A stretch of DNA of 64,000 nt, from assembly GCF_014633365.1 (NCBI RefSeq), contig NC_068339.1, positions 29,645,316-29,709,315 of the forward strand, written 5' to 3'. The stretch is from Diospyros lotus (taxonomy: Eukaryota; Streptophyta; Magnoliopsida; Ericales; Ebenaceae). The notes beneath the pieces are model-generated. The model did no database searches and was not told the DNA's origin. It saw nothing but the letters and a program-made list of their open reading frames with translations. Below, in pieces: positions 12,500 through 25,795 of this stretch (the first letter of the stretch is position 1; each line of letters starts with the position of its first letter). Both the position numbers and the translations under genes were made by a program.

Positions 12500-15400
12500 T
12501 ACCCCTCGATTCTCCTCTTGGCAATGTGCTTCTGACTATATATATAAATATATGCTGCAAAACAACTCATTTGGAAGTCACCATCAACACACAGCCATTC
12601 ACAAAATGCAACTATACGTAAGAAAAAAAACTACAAGAAACAGTTGCAGAAGGAGAGAGCAATTTTTACAGTTGGAAGAGTGTGTTGGGCACTAGGGAAA
12701 AGTAAGACGGTGTTGAAGATGAGAGGACGGGCATTGGTACTACTTACACAAGCTAGCTAGCTCGCTGTAAATTAAGTTCAATTACCAAACTGTAAAGGCA
12801 AATCCAGCACGTCTGAACAACTAGGATCCCTGGAAATTTATAGTACGAGCCTAGCTACTGCTAACTGGAAATGGGCTTACTTTCAGAGCGTATTACACGA
12901 ATGCCACCCACCGGCCCCTTGTAGTTAAGAACCATTAACTCTTATTGGAAAAGCCCTCCTACTTTATTGCGTTTGCGTTTGCTTGCCTGCCATTAAGTGC
13001 TTCATTTACCGGCGACGGTCAACCCAGTCAGCCATATGGAATTCGTTAAACAAAGGACGGCTTTTTCCAGGTAGAAGAGAAGATAGGATAAATGCACGTC
13101 ATTTATTTCAACAGGTTTACTATGAAGTGCTTTTTAAGTTACCTGTTATCTATATGGTGTATTTAATGCATTTTAGTTTTAGCATTAAACACTTCTGTCT
13201 ATTAATTGATAACAAAACTCTTATTTAAAAATGAGACGTATTTATTGTATATTTTAATTAGTAATCTTAAATATTAAAAATAATTATTAATATTAAATTT
13301 TTTTATAATATATATTTTATTTTTAAGTTGCAATAATAAGAAAATCCACCTAGAGTCAAAAACTAATACTAGGGCTTCAATTAAAGTAGTCTTTGTTAAT
13401 CAAGATATAGAATAAAAAAGATAAAATATAAAAAACATTCCCAAGCTTTCTAACGTGTTTGTTGAACTTATCTAACAATTTTTATAAAAAAAACCTTCGA
13501 GTGACTTCTTATTTAACTTTTTATAGATAAATTTACTTGAGATTTTACAGATAAGTGTAAATTATTCATATGTCCATTCGAGGATAATTAATGTTATTTA
13601 ATATATTTTTAAAATTTAAATTTATGAAGTCTCATTTTTACAATAAAATTGGTTTTAAAAGAACTTATTTATTTTGTCTTATAATTAATATCATTTAATA
13701 CATTTTTAAATTAATATTTTGACAATTTTTAAAATTTAAATGACACTATTCCTTTTACGATTTTTAAAATTTAAATTTCCCTCTCCATATATATATTTTA
13801 ATTATTATCTAATGCAAATTCCTTTCACCAATTTTTTAAATTATTTTATTCAATTTTATATTTTATTATCTAATATAAAAATATTTTTGGTAATTTTAAA
13901 TTTTTTAAGTAGAATTATTGTAATTCCACCAATAATTATTTCTATATTTTGAGTTTTTTAGAATCTATTTTTTATCATGGATTTAAAAAATAAAATATTA
14001 TTTTCATTTTTATTTTGTCGATTCACAATAATTATAAACACTATTTTAATCATAAATTTGTTATTAATATTAACATACAGTTTTGAATGAATTTGGTAAT
14101 AGGAATATTTTGGTAAAAAAAAAACTCTTGTCTCAGTGCTTATCATATACATTTAACAAATATATAGGAAGAAAAAGTACAATTCTTATTAGATTACAAA
14201 AAGATTAACAAACAGTTTAATATAAATTTTAAAATATTTTTCAATTTTATCTTATTCATTTTAACAAACGCTACCTAAAAAAATACTATACCTATAAACA
14301 AGTTTCCTAAACAATCTTTATGGATTGACTAGACATACAAATTCATAATAATTTGTCTAAATTCATTTATTACTAATAAATTCCATTATAAATTTATGAA
14401 AGTTATTTATCACACTTATTTATGGTTATAATATTTTTCAATATAAAACAAACCCATTATATATATTACTCTAACATAGTATAAAGGGTAACGTTAATTT
14501 ATAAAAGTTATTTGTTCCTATGAATTTACTTGGTAACGTTATAGACTTCCATTAATTCCGTGATTGATATCATTAAAACATAACTAAATCTCGTTAGGAA
14601 ACTCTTCCTAAAAATAAAAAATCAAACACTCAGACTACCGAAGTCGAAGACGAATGAACACTTCCAACCACTTTGATGGTGATAATTTCTTACAAGTTAA
14701 TTATTCCCATTCTAATCGCCCCATTAATAAACAATTCCTCTTCTAATGTATTCCTCTTACCTCACCTGCTTTATATTAATGTTCTTTCGCTAAGTGTGCA
14801 ATCATGTAGAAATGTATATTGATAGACGAGAAACTCCCTTTCGTTATTAATTTTGTTGTGAATAATGAAGTAGGTCTAAATTTAAAAGTAGAGACTCAAA
14901 AAGTCTATTAAAAAAAATAAGTCACAAGTGCATGAAATTATCGAATAATTAAGAAATATTAGTTTAGTGACTAAGCCTGAATGACTAAGACTAAGAGACA
15001 ATCAAGTGACCCTACCCAAGAGCCTCTGTTGACGCATTCAAAAGACCCTCTCAAGAACACACGTTACTTTGCCACTACTATTTGAAACTCTTGTGGGCTA
15101 CCTAGACCCAAAAGGCTCTCTCCCTTTTGGAAGATTACAAATCCTAATAAATCTAATTTTGAAACATTGTTCACACAAGATTATGAAGAATAGAGTTAGT
15201 CATATCTTCAATATATATGTTCACCTACATATTCAAAAGAGAGCCAAAAATATTCATTAAGAATTGTGACTCTTCTTTCACCTCTGAGTCTTCTCTCCCT
15301 TATAAATGGGAGACTCATCCTCTAACAAATATGCGTTTAGAACTCTAATACTACTACAATTCTACTTTCTTTACATTCTTCACTCTTGTTCGGAAATTAA

Positions 15401-17190
15401 CTAATTTAAGTATCGGAGGACTTGCGAGTAAGGCGCCCCTAACTGGCTTTTTTCTCTAGAGGTCTCTCGGATATTACATCTGAGACACTCTCTTGGAATA
15501 AATAAATTTATTGTTGTATCTTGATAATAATAAATTTTAAATAGAATTATTATAAATTTGTGTATAGCATATCAATTTGTGATAGTTATTTATCAAATTT
15601 ATTTGTGAGTATAACGATTTTCTTTTTATATTTGATGTATTTCTCCAAGCAACCGTGTTCTTCTCTTGAAATGGTTTGCTTTTCCTTAAATTCATTAATA
15701 AATTTCTATCAATTATAAAAGAAAAAGTAATAACCGATTAGGTATTTAGAATTGAATTCTCTTATATGCAAACCCAAGAATAACCAAAAAATTTTACGAA
15801 ATTTATAATGATATCATAAGGTTTCTCCCTTCTTTTACTTGAGAAAGAAAATACTTTACTATTATCATTTTAGCTTTCTTGTCAAGTGTGTGTGAATATA
15901 TGTAGAGATGGGCAAAAAGTTGTTTTTAATATTCACGAGGGAAAGGCTAAAAGATAAAAACTATAATAGCAAAAGGAAAACTTGTACCCATGGCAAAAAA
16001 TATGCGATATGTAGTTGAAATATTAGCCCGAAACATATAATATAAAAAATTAACAACAAATTAACCATTACAAAGACTCATGCGAAAGAAGTTGTCCGAG
16101 CATGAGGCTGAGCAGCAACTACTCATGCAACTCAACTGCTTGCTAAACTAAGATCAATAAAAAGTGCGGGGCTTGCATTAAACAAACATACCCACCTAGG
16201 GTTTATTGGTTAATGTGCGATTAAACAACTCCTCAGCTGCTGTCACTCGGTCGACGTTCTCAGTTGTCTCCAGTCATTGCCCCCTCTCCTTTGCAGGTCC
16301 AAGAGTTGATTTTGTTGCCCAAGTCAAGATCGGTGAATTCAACTTTTTTAATTTTAAAAAATTGAATTATTTTGTAAATTTAGTTTAAATTAATTTTATG
16401 GTGATTTAAAATGTTTGCAATTTAAAAAAACTCAAAACACATATATTACGTACTAATAATATGAGAGATTTACAAAGATTCTACTTTTTTTAAATTAAGT
16501 TTACATCTTCTCTAAGTAAAATTCTTAACTTCAATGGACTTAGAAACTAATATAATCTCTTGTGCTAAGATATAATAATAAATTTCTTCAGGTGAGAGAG
16601 TATTTTAGGTGTAGTCTCTTAGAGATTTTCAAAAAAAAAAACCAATTAGGAGTGTGGGTGAGGTCACCCACAGATCCTCTAATATTTAAGTAAGTCTCGT
16701 GTTCAAAGTGAAATTATAGTGATAAGAGGGTTGTCAGGTAATGAGTATCTTATTTATAGAGAGAGAGGAGACTAATAGGTGAAATGAGAGCCACAACTTT
16801 CGACGGGGATTTCAAACTCTTTTTTAGATTTGTAGATAAGGATATCAGAATAGTTAACCCACAAGAGTCTTTCAAATAATAATTATCGAGTGACTCATGA
16901 ATTCTCGAAAGGGTTTTTCGAGAACCTCAAGAGAGGCTATCAAGTGAGATTACTTAGTCATTTCTTGATATGAGTCATTCAATTTTAGGGTCACTCAATT
17001 AATCTCTCAACGGTCACTCTCCTCAGTCTCTCAATACTCAACTAACTTCTCTCAATTACTTGACTAACCATGGTCCGATAGCCCATGGCATCCTTCTTTG
17101 CACTTGTATTTATCATTAGGCATAACACAAGCAAAATATTCTTGTAGGCAAAAACAAGTCTCTCAAACTAAATTGAGAATCCCTTCACTT
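12500..17190. other. AT-rich intergenic DNA, no gene recognised
   Basis: The first few hundred bases should hold the promoter of the minus-strand TPD1-like gene. From 13200 to 14650 the sequence is extremely AT-rich with no coding signal. Around 15000-15480 a less AT-rich patch contains 'ccttataaatggg', a TATA-like motif, and may be a decayed LTR promoter, but no partner repeat was found. Similar low-complexity text about 16600-17160 is rich in TCTC runs. Open frames here are short and have no recognisable domain. Confidence 0.5.
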
Positions 17191-18360
17191 GAGGCTATGT
17201 TATTCCTTCATTTGATTTCTATGAAGGAATGAAATGACACATTCCCTAGGAAATGGCCATTCCATCAAAGTGATGGAAAATTTTCCATTAAAAAATGAAC
17301 AGAAAACTTACCCATTCCATGGAATAAGTGAATAATTATTTTTTTACCCTCCCAGTATTATTTTAATTACAAAATAACACATATATAAACTTCATACATT
17401 ATTTTTTAATATTATATTAACCCAGAAGAGTTTCTCCTTGCCACTACCACCTGCCTCTATCACCATTGCTATTACCTCATTTGCTACCACTGTCGTTGCA
17501 CCTACAAGGTATAGTACGTATCCTTTCTCTTCTAGTTGAAGTCATCTCTTTTTTTCCAGTGTCATTCGTCATTTTCCATCACAAACCATCATTTCCCTCC
17601 GTCTTCCACCGCCAACCCCTGTAACCTTTTGCCTCCTTAGAACCATATCTTGCTAGAAACCACCACTAACCACCCTTCCTCCACTATCAACAGCCCCATA
17701 TAACCCAACCTCCTACCTTTCTCTGGCAAAAGTCACTAGAAACCACCCATTTCGCAACCTTCCATCTCTTGTGCCTAGATTTCCCAAAATTGATGCGTCC
17801 TATTTTGTTATTGGACACTACATCCGTTCACCTCCTTCGATCCATATCTTGTTGGAAACCACCATTCATCGCTCCTCTTTCTTCGTCGACACCATCACAA
17901 ACCCCTCCTTTACTTCCTCCACCAAAAGTCACCGTAAACCACTCATTTCACAACCTTCCATCTCATGCGCTTAGATCTTCCGAAAACCCTCGTGTCCCAA
18001 CCTCATTTCTTCCGCTACAGGCCACCATGATCGATCGTCTACCTCCTCTGAACTAGATATGATTGGATCTGTCATTTTTTGAGCAAATTATTGTTTCTTG
18101 AAAAATTCTATTTCTATGTGTTTGTCTAGAATGTTTGATTGCAATGGATTTTGCATTGCATTATTTTTCATTTGTTTAGATTTAAATTTGAAATGGAAAA
18201 ATATATTTTGCTTTTTGATTGTGGTTTTTGTGGCAGTCATCTTGTGTTGATAAAAGTATTAATATGTTGTGTTTTTTTCTTAAAAAAAGACAAGAAAAAA
18301 GTAATAGCATGTCTTATTTTTTTCTTAAAAAGACAAGAAAAACATATGCTATAATCTAGC
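17191..18360. repeat. Repeat region with a ~199-bp tandem duplication
   Basis: Around 17190-17340 the sequence is dominated by 'cattcc' words and looks like a decayed repeat. From about 17640 to 18000 a CCACC-rich block occurs twice in tandem: 'ccatatcttg' at about 17643 recurs at 17842, and the following 'aaaccacc', 'cacaaccttccatctc' and 'gcgcttag'-like words also recur at a spacing near 199 bp. The 95- and 67-residue open frames over this region differ only in frame and have no recognisable domain, so I do not call a gene. Confidence 0.45.
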
Positions 18361-20697
18361 ACCTATCCTTGGCTGACCAAGCCACCCCCATAAGCGTAGG
18401 GGACCAAGTTAGTCCACCTGTAAGCCGCTCTGGAATCTTTTGCTGGACCTGTGTTAGGACCATCTTAACAAAGGTGACTGAGAAGTAGGACCGTTTCTCT
18501 AAAAGAGAGCTATCCATCCAATGGACCTATAGAAAGATATAAATAAAGGGGTTGTGGTTGTATATCCACCATCGAGAACTCTTGTTGGACAGCCACAAGA
18601 AACTCATTAGAAACCCCAAACCGTTGTACCAAGGACAACTCTTGTCGTCACAGCCATCGGGATTGCAAGAGAACAAACTACGACATCCACGAGCCACCTG
18701 CAACAGCCCACTCACGGCTGCCGACAACTCTTGTCGCCCCGGATTTGCTGTATTTGGCTGCCCGCGTTAGTCTTTTTGCAACGGCCAATTAGAACTCCTT
18801 TGCCGGATCTACACATTGTTATCCATTCTTCTAGCTATAAATCATTTATGGCCACGAGCTTCTATCTGTTCATGGAGCATCCGACAATTGTAACTCCTTG
18901 CAATCTATTTTCTTCTCCACGTCAGTAGATCCAATCTACCGTGAAGAAAATTGGATCCGCTCCACTGCCGCTGGCGTACTCGCTGCTACCTCCTTGCAAA
19001 TATATATCCAATATATAAATTAAAACAAGAGAGGGAGACGGAGCTGTGCACCTACGTTGCAATATATATATATCATATATATATATATGGTCGATTACAC
19101 GGACGGGCGGACAAAATGGAAGGAAGAAGACGGACGGAGAGGCTGCTGGAAATTGGGACACGCAGGGGGCAGCGCTGGCTTTCCAATTAATCCCGTGCAC
19201 CCAGTGCACATCATCGGAAATTAAGGGTCTGCTCAGCGCATAGTGCTCAGGAGAAATTAAATGGGAGAGAGAGACTGCTCAGTGCGTTGAATGCACTGCT
19301 GAAAACTTGGAGGAAGAAGACGCACGCTCAGTGCGCCTTTTCCACCGAAAATCCCGTTCAACGCACTGTCTCTATTGAAGGATTTGAGTCTTCCATTTGA
19401 CCCAGATCATGGATGCTTCATTCTATGGGGCTTTGTTTAGAAACTAAAACTTGAACAGGCTTAGGACATCTCCTGAGTAGATGAGACATAGATAAGACAT
19501 GCTTTCCACGCAGAATCTTTGTGGAGGATTGGTATTTTCATCATCTACTTCTTACTGCCTTTTATAAGGTTAGTTAGCAGGCTACCATGTTAAGTTTTGC
19601 ATATGAAGTCTATATGATATAGATTAATCTCCAATTTTTGACCCACCTCCAGTCTGTGTGGCCATCAACATGATGGGGTTAAAGTAGGCAAGTAACTTAG
19701 GCATTGAATACAAGTGAGGATCGAATTATATTTGGCTCTCCAGGTTTGACAAATCAGTATGGGGTATACATACAAGTGAAGTCATCTGGGCATGCAGTGT
19801 CCTGTGTATGAGCATTTTCATGATTTTGGATCCTTATTAGAAAGGTATAGATAATGATAGATAAATTATAATGCTTGAATCACTTCGTGGAACTATGAAG
19901 TCGGCAGTTCCTGCCAAATAATGGTTCATTGGTTAAAATTTGTTATGAAGATGATTTCATTGAAAAAAGAAAAGAAAAAAAATAAAAAATTCGTAGGTCC
20001 CTCTTCTTCTTAACTTTCTTAGAAGGCATCTTTTATATGTAGAAACAGTTAAACTGAAAATTTTTGGAAACTGATAGAAATCTTTATTCATTTGTTTTAG
20101 ACGTTAGTTGAGATGATCTTTGATGTCTTCAATTAGGACACTTCAAACACTTTGGCGTTAATCAACCACTTTGGTCTACAAAGATAATTTCTCCATCTCT
20201 TCAATGTACCCCAAAATATCCTAAATGACAACTAGCATTATGTTAGGGCGATACTATCAATAATGAAGTCTTACTTTAAAAAGAACCTATTTGGGCTTTT
20301 GATTCCTATGTACTATAATCTCCTCATCGACTAACATTTCGATCGAGTGAGAATCATGGATTTATCAAACTCACTAACTCGATATCTATGCTAAGATCTA
20401 ATGTGGTGTGATTGAGATGACACATCAGAACACATTCCAACATTAGAAACACCTTTTCAATCATGTGTACCTTGGCCAGAGATATGTATGATCACAACCA
20501 GCACTGAACGCATAGAATGTTCTACTCACGCCAAAGATTGACGAATCCAGTAACAATCACCTGTCTCCATACGCTATTAAACAGGGACCACACAAAGCAT
20601 CTCTTACCCGGTAGCTGGATGGTTCTTATCAACGACAAATTCTTGCCACTGACATACAAGACAATTGTGTTGCCTCCAGTTTAAGGACCAATAACAC
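18361..20697. other. Intergenic or decayed repeat DNA, no gene recognised
   Basis: A TATA-like 'gatataaataaagg' occurs near 18535, followed by CA-rich text, which would fit an old LTR promoter, but no ends or partner copy were found. An AT dinucleotide run lies at about 19062-19090. Around 19210-19370 the word 'gctcagtgcg' and near copies recur at least four times. From 19400 to 20697 no coding or repeat structure is evident. Confidence 0.4.
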
Positions 20698-22315
20698 TGT
20701 AACACCCCACCTCTCTAGGGCGTTAAAATTATATTAGGAATTTTTTTTTATACATACACAAATCATACTAAAATCCTCAACATACCTAAATAAGATTAAC
20801 CTTCCCAAACATGACTAAGGAATGGTATACTTAAACATAAGCAGAAGTGAGAATCGAAACCTTAAGAAACCTCGAAAATCATAACATAAACGAGTTCATA
20901 CATATCGTCTGCTCATCATAATATTACAAATACTAAAAATAAAGCAAGCCAATCTAACTGGATAACTTGTCCTAGCCTTGGCTTAGGACCCATCACAACC
21001 TCCATCATGCTTACGCCTCGATCACTCCCTTGCCTTTTTGGTCGCTTGTTTCACTTGAAACATGGAATATTTCAGGGACAGATGTCCAACATTAGACTAT
21101 AAATCTTCTAAGAAACGATTAAAATAACATGAATTTATGATGCATGGACTTACATAAATTGATACCCTAGTGTAACTTAACTGGCAAATAGCTCGGCACG
21201 GAACCCTAAGCAGTAGTCCCGTCTTGTACACAAGGCAACGGATTACTCCTATACGTTGTTCCGACAATACCCTTGAAGAATTACGACTACACTATTAGGG
21301 TGAAATCCCATCCCATGCACAAATATCAATATGCCAACAATATCATACCATGTGAAGAAATCACGTATATTAATATATGTACAGATATGACAACATACTC
21401 ACAAATTACATAATACTTAGCAATTCTCAGGAATAACATGAATAGTAAAGGAAATCTAATCACGTATAAGCCTTTGGGATAAAAACCACTTACTTCAAAC
21501 AAATACAAATTTTTTTCAAAAAGCGTGCACTGCCTCGATTTTTGTGTTTATCTAAAAAATTGCACAATCACTCAACCTTGAGCCCCAAAACACCCTATCC
21601 ATCATATTTATTCAAATAAACATCAACACATATTTTTTTTCATAATTTCTTCACATTTTTCTTTATTTTCTTCCTATTTTTCTCTCTAATATTCCAAAAT
21701 AAATACCTCCTTAAATATTTTCTCAAATATTTTTCCACAATAATTCATAAAATAATTTTCTAAGAATTTTAAAAAAATTCAAAAATTACCTATTGGCCAC
21801 GTGCCCTCTTGTGCGCAGCGTGCACCTCATGCGTCGGTCATCTTCTTCAGCTCCAATACATTGGCAATGCTGGTTTTTGCTTCAGGCTTGATTTACACCC
21901 TTAGTTGATCACAATGGTATGCATTGATGCTCGAAACAAGTACCCGAGATGGCTGAACCGACCGTTTAAACTTTCGGCCAAGGCTACTACCTTCTTTTCC
22001 GATGAAGCCTCAAAACCTCACCAACTATACAAAACCCTCCAAATTTTTCTAAAATGTTCCTCACCAACTCAAGAGAAAAAGCCCCTTATCCCTAGCCCTT
22101 GATTCAACCCAAAATGAGAGCAATTTGAGTCCCAACTTCTAAAAACCCTTGGCCAAACCCTCTTTTTTTTATAGTCAAAATTGAACCTTGAAACGACCAA
22201 TCATGCCCAATCTAAGGCCTATACTGCTTTTGCTTGCCCTGAGTCGACTTATTTCCCTCTTTTAAGCCCTAAAAATCGATCGACGCGTTGTTATCCTAAT
22301 CTCTCTCACAGACAG
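20698..22315 (-). repeat. Truncated Ty3/gypsy-type LTR, reverse orientation
   Basis: The left end TGTAACACCCC (20698) is the reverse complement of the GGGGCGTTACA end seen in the LTR finishing at 37539. Much of 20698-21480 can be followed against the reverse complement of about 36830-37539, including 'cctcgatcac', 'gaatatt.cag' and 'agcccgtcttg'-like blocks, with many differences. AT-rich text about 21600-21790 precedes a CpG-containing patch 'cacgtgccctcttgtgcgcagcgtgcac' region near 21796-21825. The far end is not visible; homology fades near 22300. It is therefore a decayed solo or truncated LTR. No internal gypsy coding sequence adjoins it. Confidence 0.7.
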
Positions 22316-24440
22316 AGGCAGTTCATTGCTTTAACAGGAGAATGTCGAAGGTTAGCCCTGTTGATCATCAAGGGGACGTTAGCGGCGAACGCTGATGGAG
22401 GCACCACTCTCTTGACCGTTGGTCTAATACCCTCCGTTGTTGGGCCGACTCTTCCAACTATTCATGATGAAGGGCGACCATCGGTTGGGAAGCGCTAGAG
22501 GGGCACCGGGGGGGCTGGGTCATCTGCTGGGGTGCCCTCTGCGGGTATGTCCGATCCTTCTGCCTCAGGGAACCGTCAGGCGGTGTACCACCGAATGAAG
22601 GATCAAGTTCTAGGGGTTTTGGCAGAGTACCAGGCGATAGAGTTCGGATTCCACTCGGAGGCCACTTCCCTCAAGTAGTCACATCGAGAAGAGGTGGAGC
22701 GTATCCAAGAGGGGGCAGAGACAAAGGCGAGGGAGAGAGTGGCCAAGGAGATGGCTGACCTGTGTCGGCGACTAGAGGAATCGGGGACGTCGTGGACTCG
22801 CTGTCGTGGGGTTATAAGCCATCTTGTCCGGCAGCGTGAGGATGCCAGGGCTGCGCTTCGTGATTCAAGGGTGGAGGTTGCTCGTCTGCGAGCGACGCTT
22901 GGGGCTACTCAATTGATGGTGGAGGCTAGAAGGACTCTGGTGTTGGAGACTGCAAACGAGTATCTGAAGGGCTACGAGAAAGCTCTTTTACACGTGAAAA
23001 CTTTGTTTCCTAGCCTAGACTTGCAGCCTTGCAAGTCGTTCATGAGGGTCGATGGCAACTGTCTCGTAGACCCGACCGAAGGGGCACGGGTTGAGACTTT
23101 GGGGGAGACTCCTAAGGTAGGTCGAATGGGAGAAGGTGTTGCCAATGATGCTGAACCCTTAGCCGAGCTAGATTGATTTACTATTTTCTTTTACTGCAGC
23201 AGTGTAGGGTTTTGCAATGATTTTGTCTGGTTTTGTGGTATTATGACTTTTGCCACTCGTGCTGGAATGTCCTATTTTTTTGTTTCCATAAGGCATCTTC
23301 CTTGTTGTTTGTTTGTTTGTTTTTTTCGTTGAACCGGACGTGGTGGCTCTTGAGTTGGACGGTATGGTTGGTGCCCCTTCCTAGAACTCGGGGTGTCAAC
23401 TTTTTGGGTCCGGCAGAGGTTTGGGAGGGAATTGCGTGCGTAGCACTGGCTTCGATGTTATAGATGAGGAGACTTTTCGGTGCTAAATGTATTATTTTAA
23501 CGAAATGCTTCGTCTTTCAGGTGTTTTTGTTAATACACGAGGGGGCGTTGATTGATTAGGGTAGGATTAGCTTTTCTCTTTCCGAGGTAGGATTATGATT
23601 GCATTGATGGCACAGTTTTTCAGAGCCTGACCATATTTAATGTTTAGGGGATGGTGAGGGGCTTCCAACCATTGGGCAATTACGCTAATAAAAGAAGAGA
23701 GGGAAGCTCTGGGTTTCTTTCCATGCTATCCTTGCTTATGTGTATCTTGGTTCTAGGGGACTTAGGGAAATGTGGTTGGTGTTGGATGATAGGAATTTCG
23801 TGCCTGGGTGGGATTTTTTTGTTGATGACCTTGCGGGTGGCAATCTTCAAAATGGTACGATAAGGGCCGAGAGGTCTGTTGTTGAGTGTGTTAAAACGAG
23901 GGCAGTACCAAGATGGGTGATACATGTTGTGTCTAGAATGGGTGATGTGGCTTTCTCGGAGCTCACCTCTGGTGGAAGTATTATGTTCTAGCGTCCGAGG
24001 GCTTGGGCCATGGCCATTAATGTTGATACTATCTAGCTGGGGTCGGGGATCGTCTGCCAGCTCCAAGGTTAAAAGTTGGAAATGTCGGGGTCACCTAGGC
24101 GGGGGGTGGCCGAGATTTTCATCAGGAGCAACGGCCGTGCTGGCAAAATCCAACCCCTTTGAAGGCAAGATGTTAAGAAGTACAACAGGGCTCTAACCAT
24201 TCTTAGGCGATTTTATAAGTAAAGTGATTGCTAACTTTGCTTTACTAGTTTGCTTGTCTTTTGTTAGATCTCCAAGCACTTGTATCGTGCGACGGATGTA
24301 GTGTGATAGGCAAGTGTAATATAAAACTATTATAGATGTGAGGCTTGCAATCAGATGTAAATTGTTTATAACGAAATGTAAGTGTTTTTTGGGTACCTTG
24401 TTTTCTGTTGTGTTCTGATGTAAAACATTCTGGGATCGAA
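22316..24440 (+). pseudogene. Decayed element with a coiled-coil ORF (22694-23176)
   Basis: The open frame 22694-23176 (160 residues) is rich in Glu, Arg and Ala with heptad-like spacing over residues about 1-95 (KARERVAKEMADLCRRLEES, RVEVARLRATLG), so a coiled coil is likely. The same frame continues upstream from about 22500 (GSSAGVPSAGMSDPSASGN, VYHRMKDQVLGVLAEYQA) but is cut by a TAG at about 22677, so the original protein was longer. GC content is well above the flanks. I do not recognise the family; gag-like or accessory proteins of plant retrotransposons can look like this, but this is inference. From 23180 to 24440 no further coding motif is recognisable. Confidence 0.45.
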
Positions 24441-24564
24441 CCGAGGGAAACTCAAGATCTGACATTAAGGTACGACTCTGAAATTGGACCTCGGGAAGGT
24501 CCGTCGTGCCAGTTTGTTACAAGGCACGACTTTGAGGTCGGATCAAGGGAAGGTTGAGGCACGA

Positions 24565-25795
24565 CAATGACGGGACAGTGCCCGAGGTCAACTCAGGGCT
24601 GACCGACCATGTTGGTCTGGGTCCCGATCAAGGTATAAAGGAGAACCGAGTCTAGCTCGAGGTATTGTGCGCCTGTCTGATACAAGGGGTGGCTCGATAG
24701 GGCCGAGGCGGGCTCGAGGCGCCTAGAGCAATGACAGAGCTGTGCCTGAGGTCCGCGCGGGGCAGACTGACCATGTCGGTCTGGGTCCCAATCACGGAAT
24801 AAAGGAGGACCAATTCTTCCTTGAGGTCATGTGCGCCTTTCGATACAAGACGTGGCTCGATAGGGCTGAGGTGGGCTCGAGATGCCTAAAACAATGACGA
24901 GGCTGTGCCCGAAGTCCGTATAAGGCGGACTGACCATGTCGGTCTGGGTTCCAACCACGGTATAAAGGAAGACCGAGTTTAACTCGAGGTCTTGTGCGCC
25001 TATCTAATACAAGGCGTGGCTCAATAGGGCCGAGGCGCCTAGAGCAATGACGGGGTTGTGCCCAAGGTCCGCGCGGGGTAGACTAACCATGTCGGTTTGG
25101 GTCCCGATCACGGTATAAAAGAGGACTGAGTCTAGCTCGAGGTCTTGTATGCCTGTTTGAAACAAAGTGTGGCTTGATAAGGCCGAGGTGCCTAGAGCAA
25201 TGATGAGGCTATACCAAAGGTCCGCACGAGGTGGACTGACCATGTCGATCTGGGTCCCGATCACGGTATAAACGAGGACTGAGTCTGGCTCGAGGTCTTA
25301 TGCGCTTGTTTGATACAAGGCGTGGCTCGATAGGGCTGAGGGGCCTAGAGCAATGATGGGGTTGTGCCCGAGGTCCGCGCGGGGTGGACTAACCATGTCG
25401 GTTTGGGTCCCAATCACAGTATAAAGGAGGATCGAATCTAGCTCGAGGTCCTGTGCGCCTGTCTTATACAAGGCGTCGCTCAATAAGACCGAGGTGCCTA
25501 GACAATGACGGGGTTGTGCCCAAGGTCCGTGCAGGGCGGACTGACCATGTCAGTTTGGGTCCCGATCACGGTATAAAGGAGGACCGAGTCTGGCTCGAGG
25601 TCCTGTGCGTCTGCCTGATACAAGGAGTGGCTCGATAAGGCCAAGGTGCCTAGAGCAATGATGGGGCTGTGCTTGAGGTCCGTGCGAGGCGAATTGACCA
25701 TGTCAGTTTGGGTCCTGATCACGTTATAAAGCAGGACTTAGTCTGGCTCGAGGTCTTGTGCACCTGTCTAATACAAGGCGTGGCTCGATCGGTGA
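24565..25795. repeat. Tandem array, eight units of 153-164 bp, each with a TATA-like motif
   Basis: Corresponding 'tataaa' words lie at 24634, 24797 (variant ga-ataaa), 24961, 25114, 25267, 25420, 25572 and 25725, giving spacings of 163, 164, 153, 153, 153, 152 and 153. Each unit also carries 'gaccatgtcggt.tgggtcc', 'gatcacgg', 'gaggac.gagtc', 'gctcgaggtc' and 'acaaggcgtggctcgat'. The first units contain an extra segment near 'ggcgggctcgag' that later ones lack. The array is GC-rich, unlike its AT-rich flanks. Because 153 is a multiple of three, open frames of repeated 51-residue blocks appear on the minus strand, but they are interrupted and lack a start, so I do not call a gene. The array probably belongs to a retrotransposon LTR or leader. 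Confidence 0.9.

Noticed and set aside
20698..22315. Complete gypsy LTR with target duplication
   Set aside because: Only one end is clear; the other end and a matching duplication could not be found.
25004..25722. Minus-strand gene made of 51-residue repeats
   Set aside because: The frames are open only because the unit length is a multiple of three; they are broken between units and have no start context or domain.
24565..25795. CRISPR-like array
   Set aside because: Units are 153 bp or more and repeat along their whole length, with no short repeat/unique spacer pattern, and the genome is a plant nuclear one.
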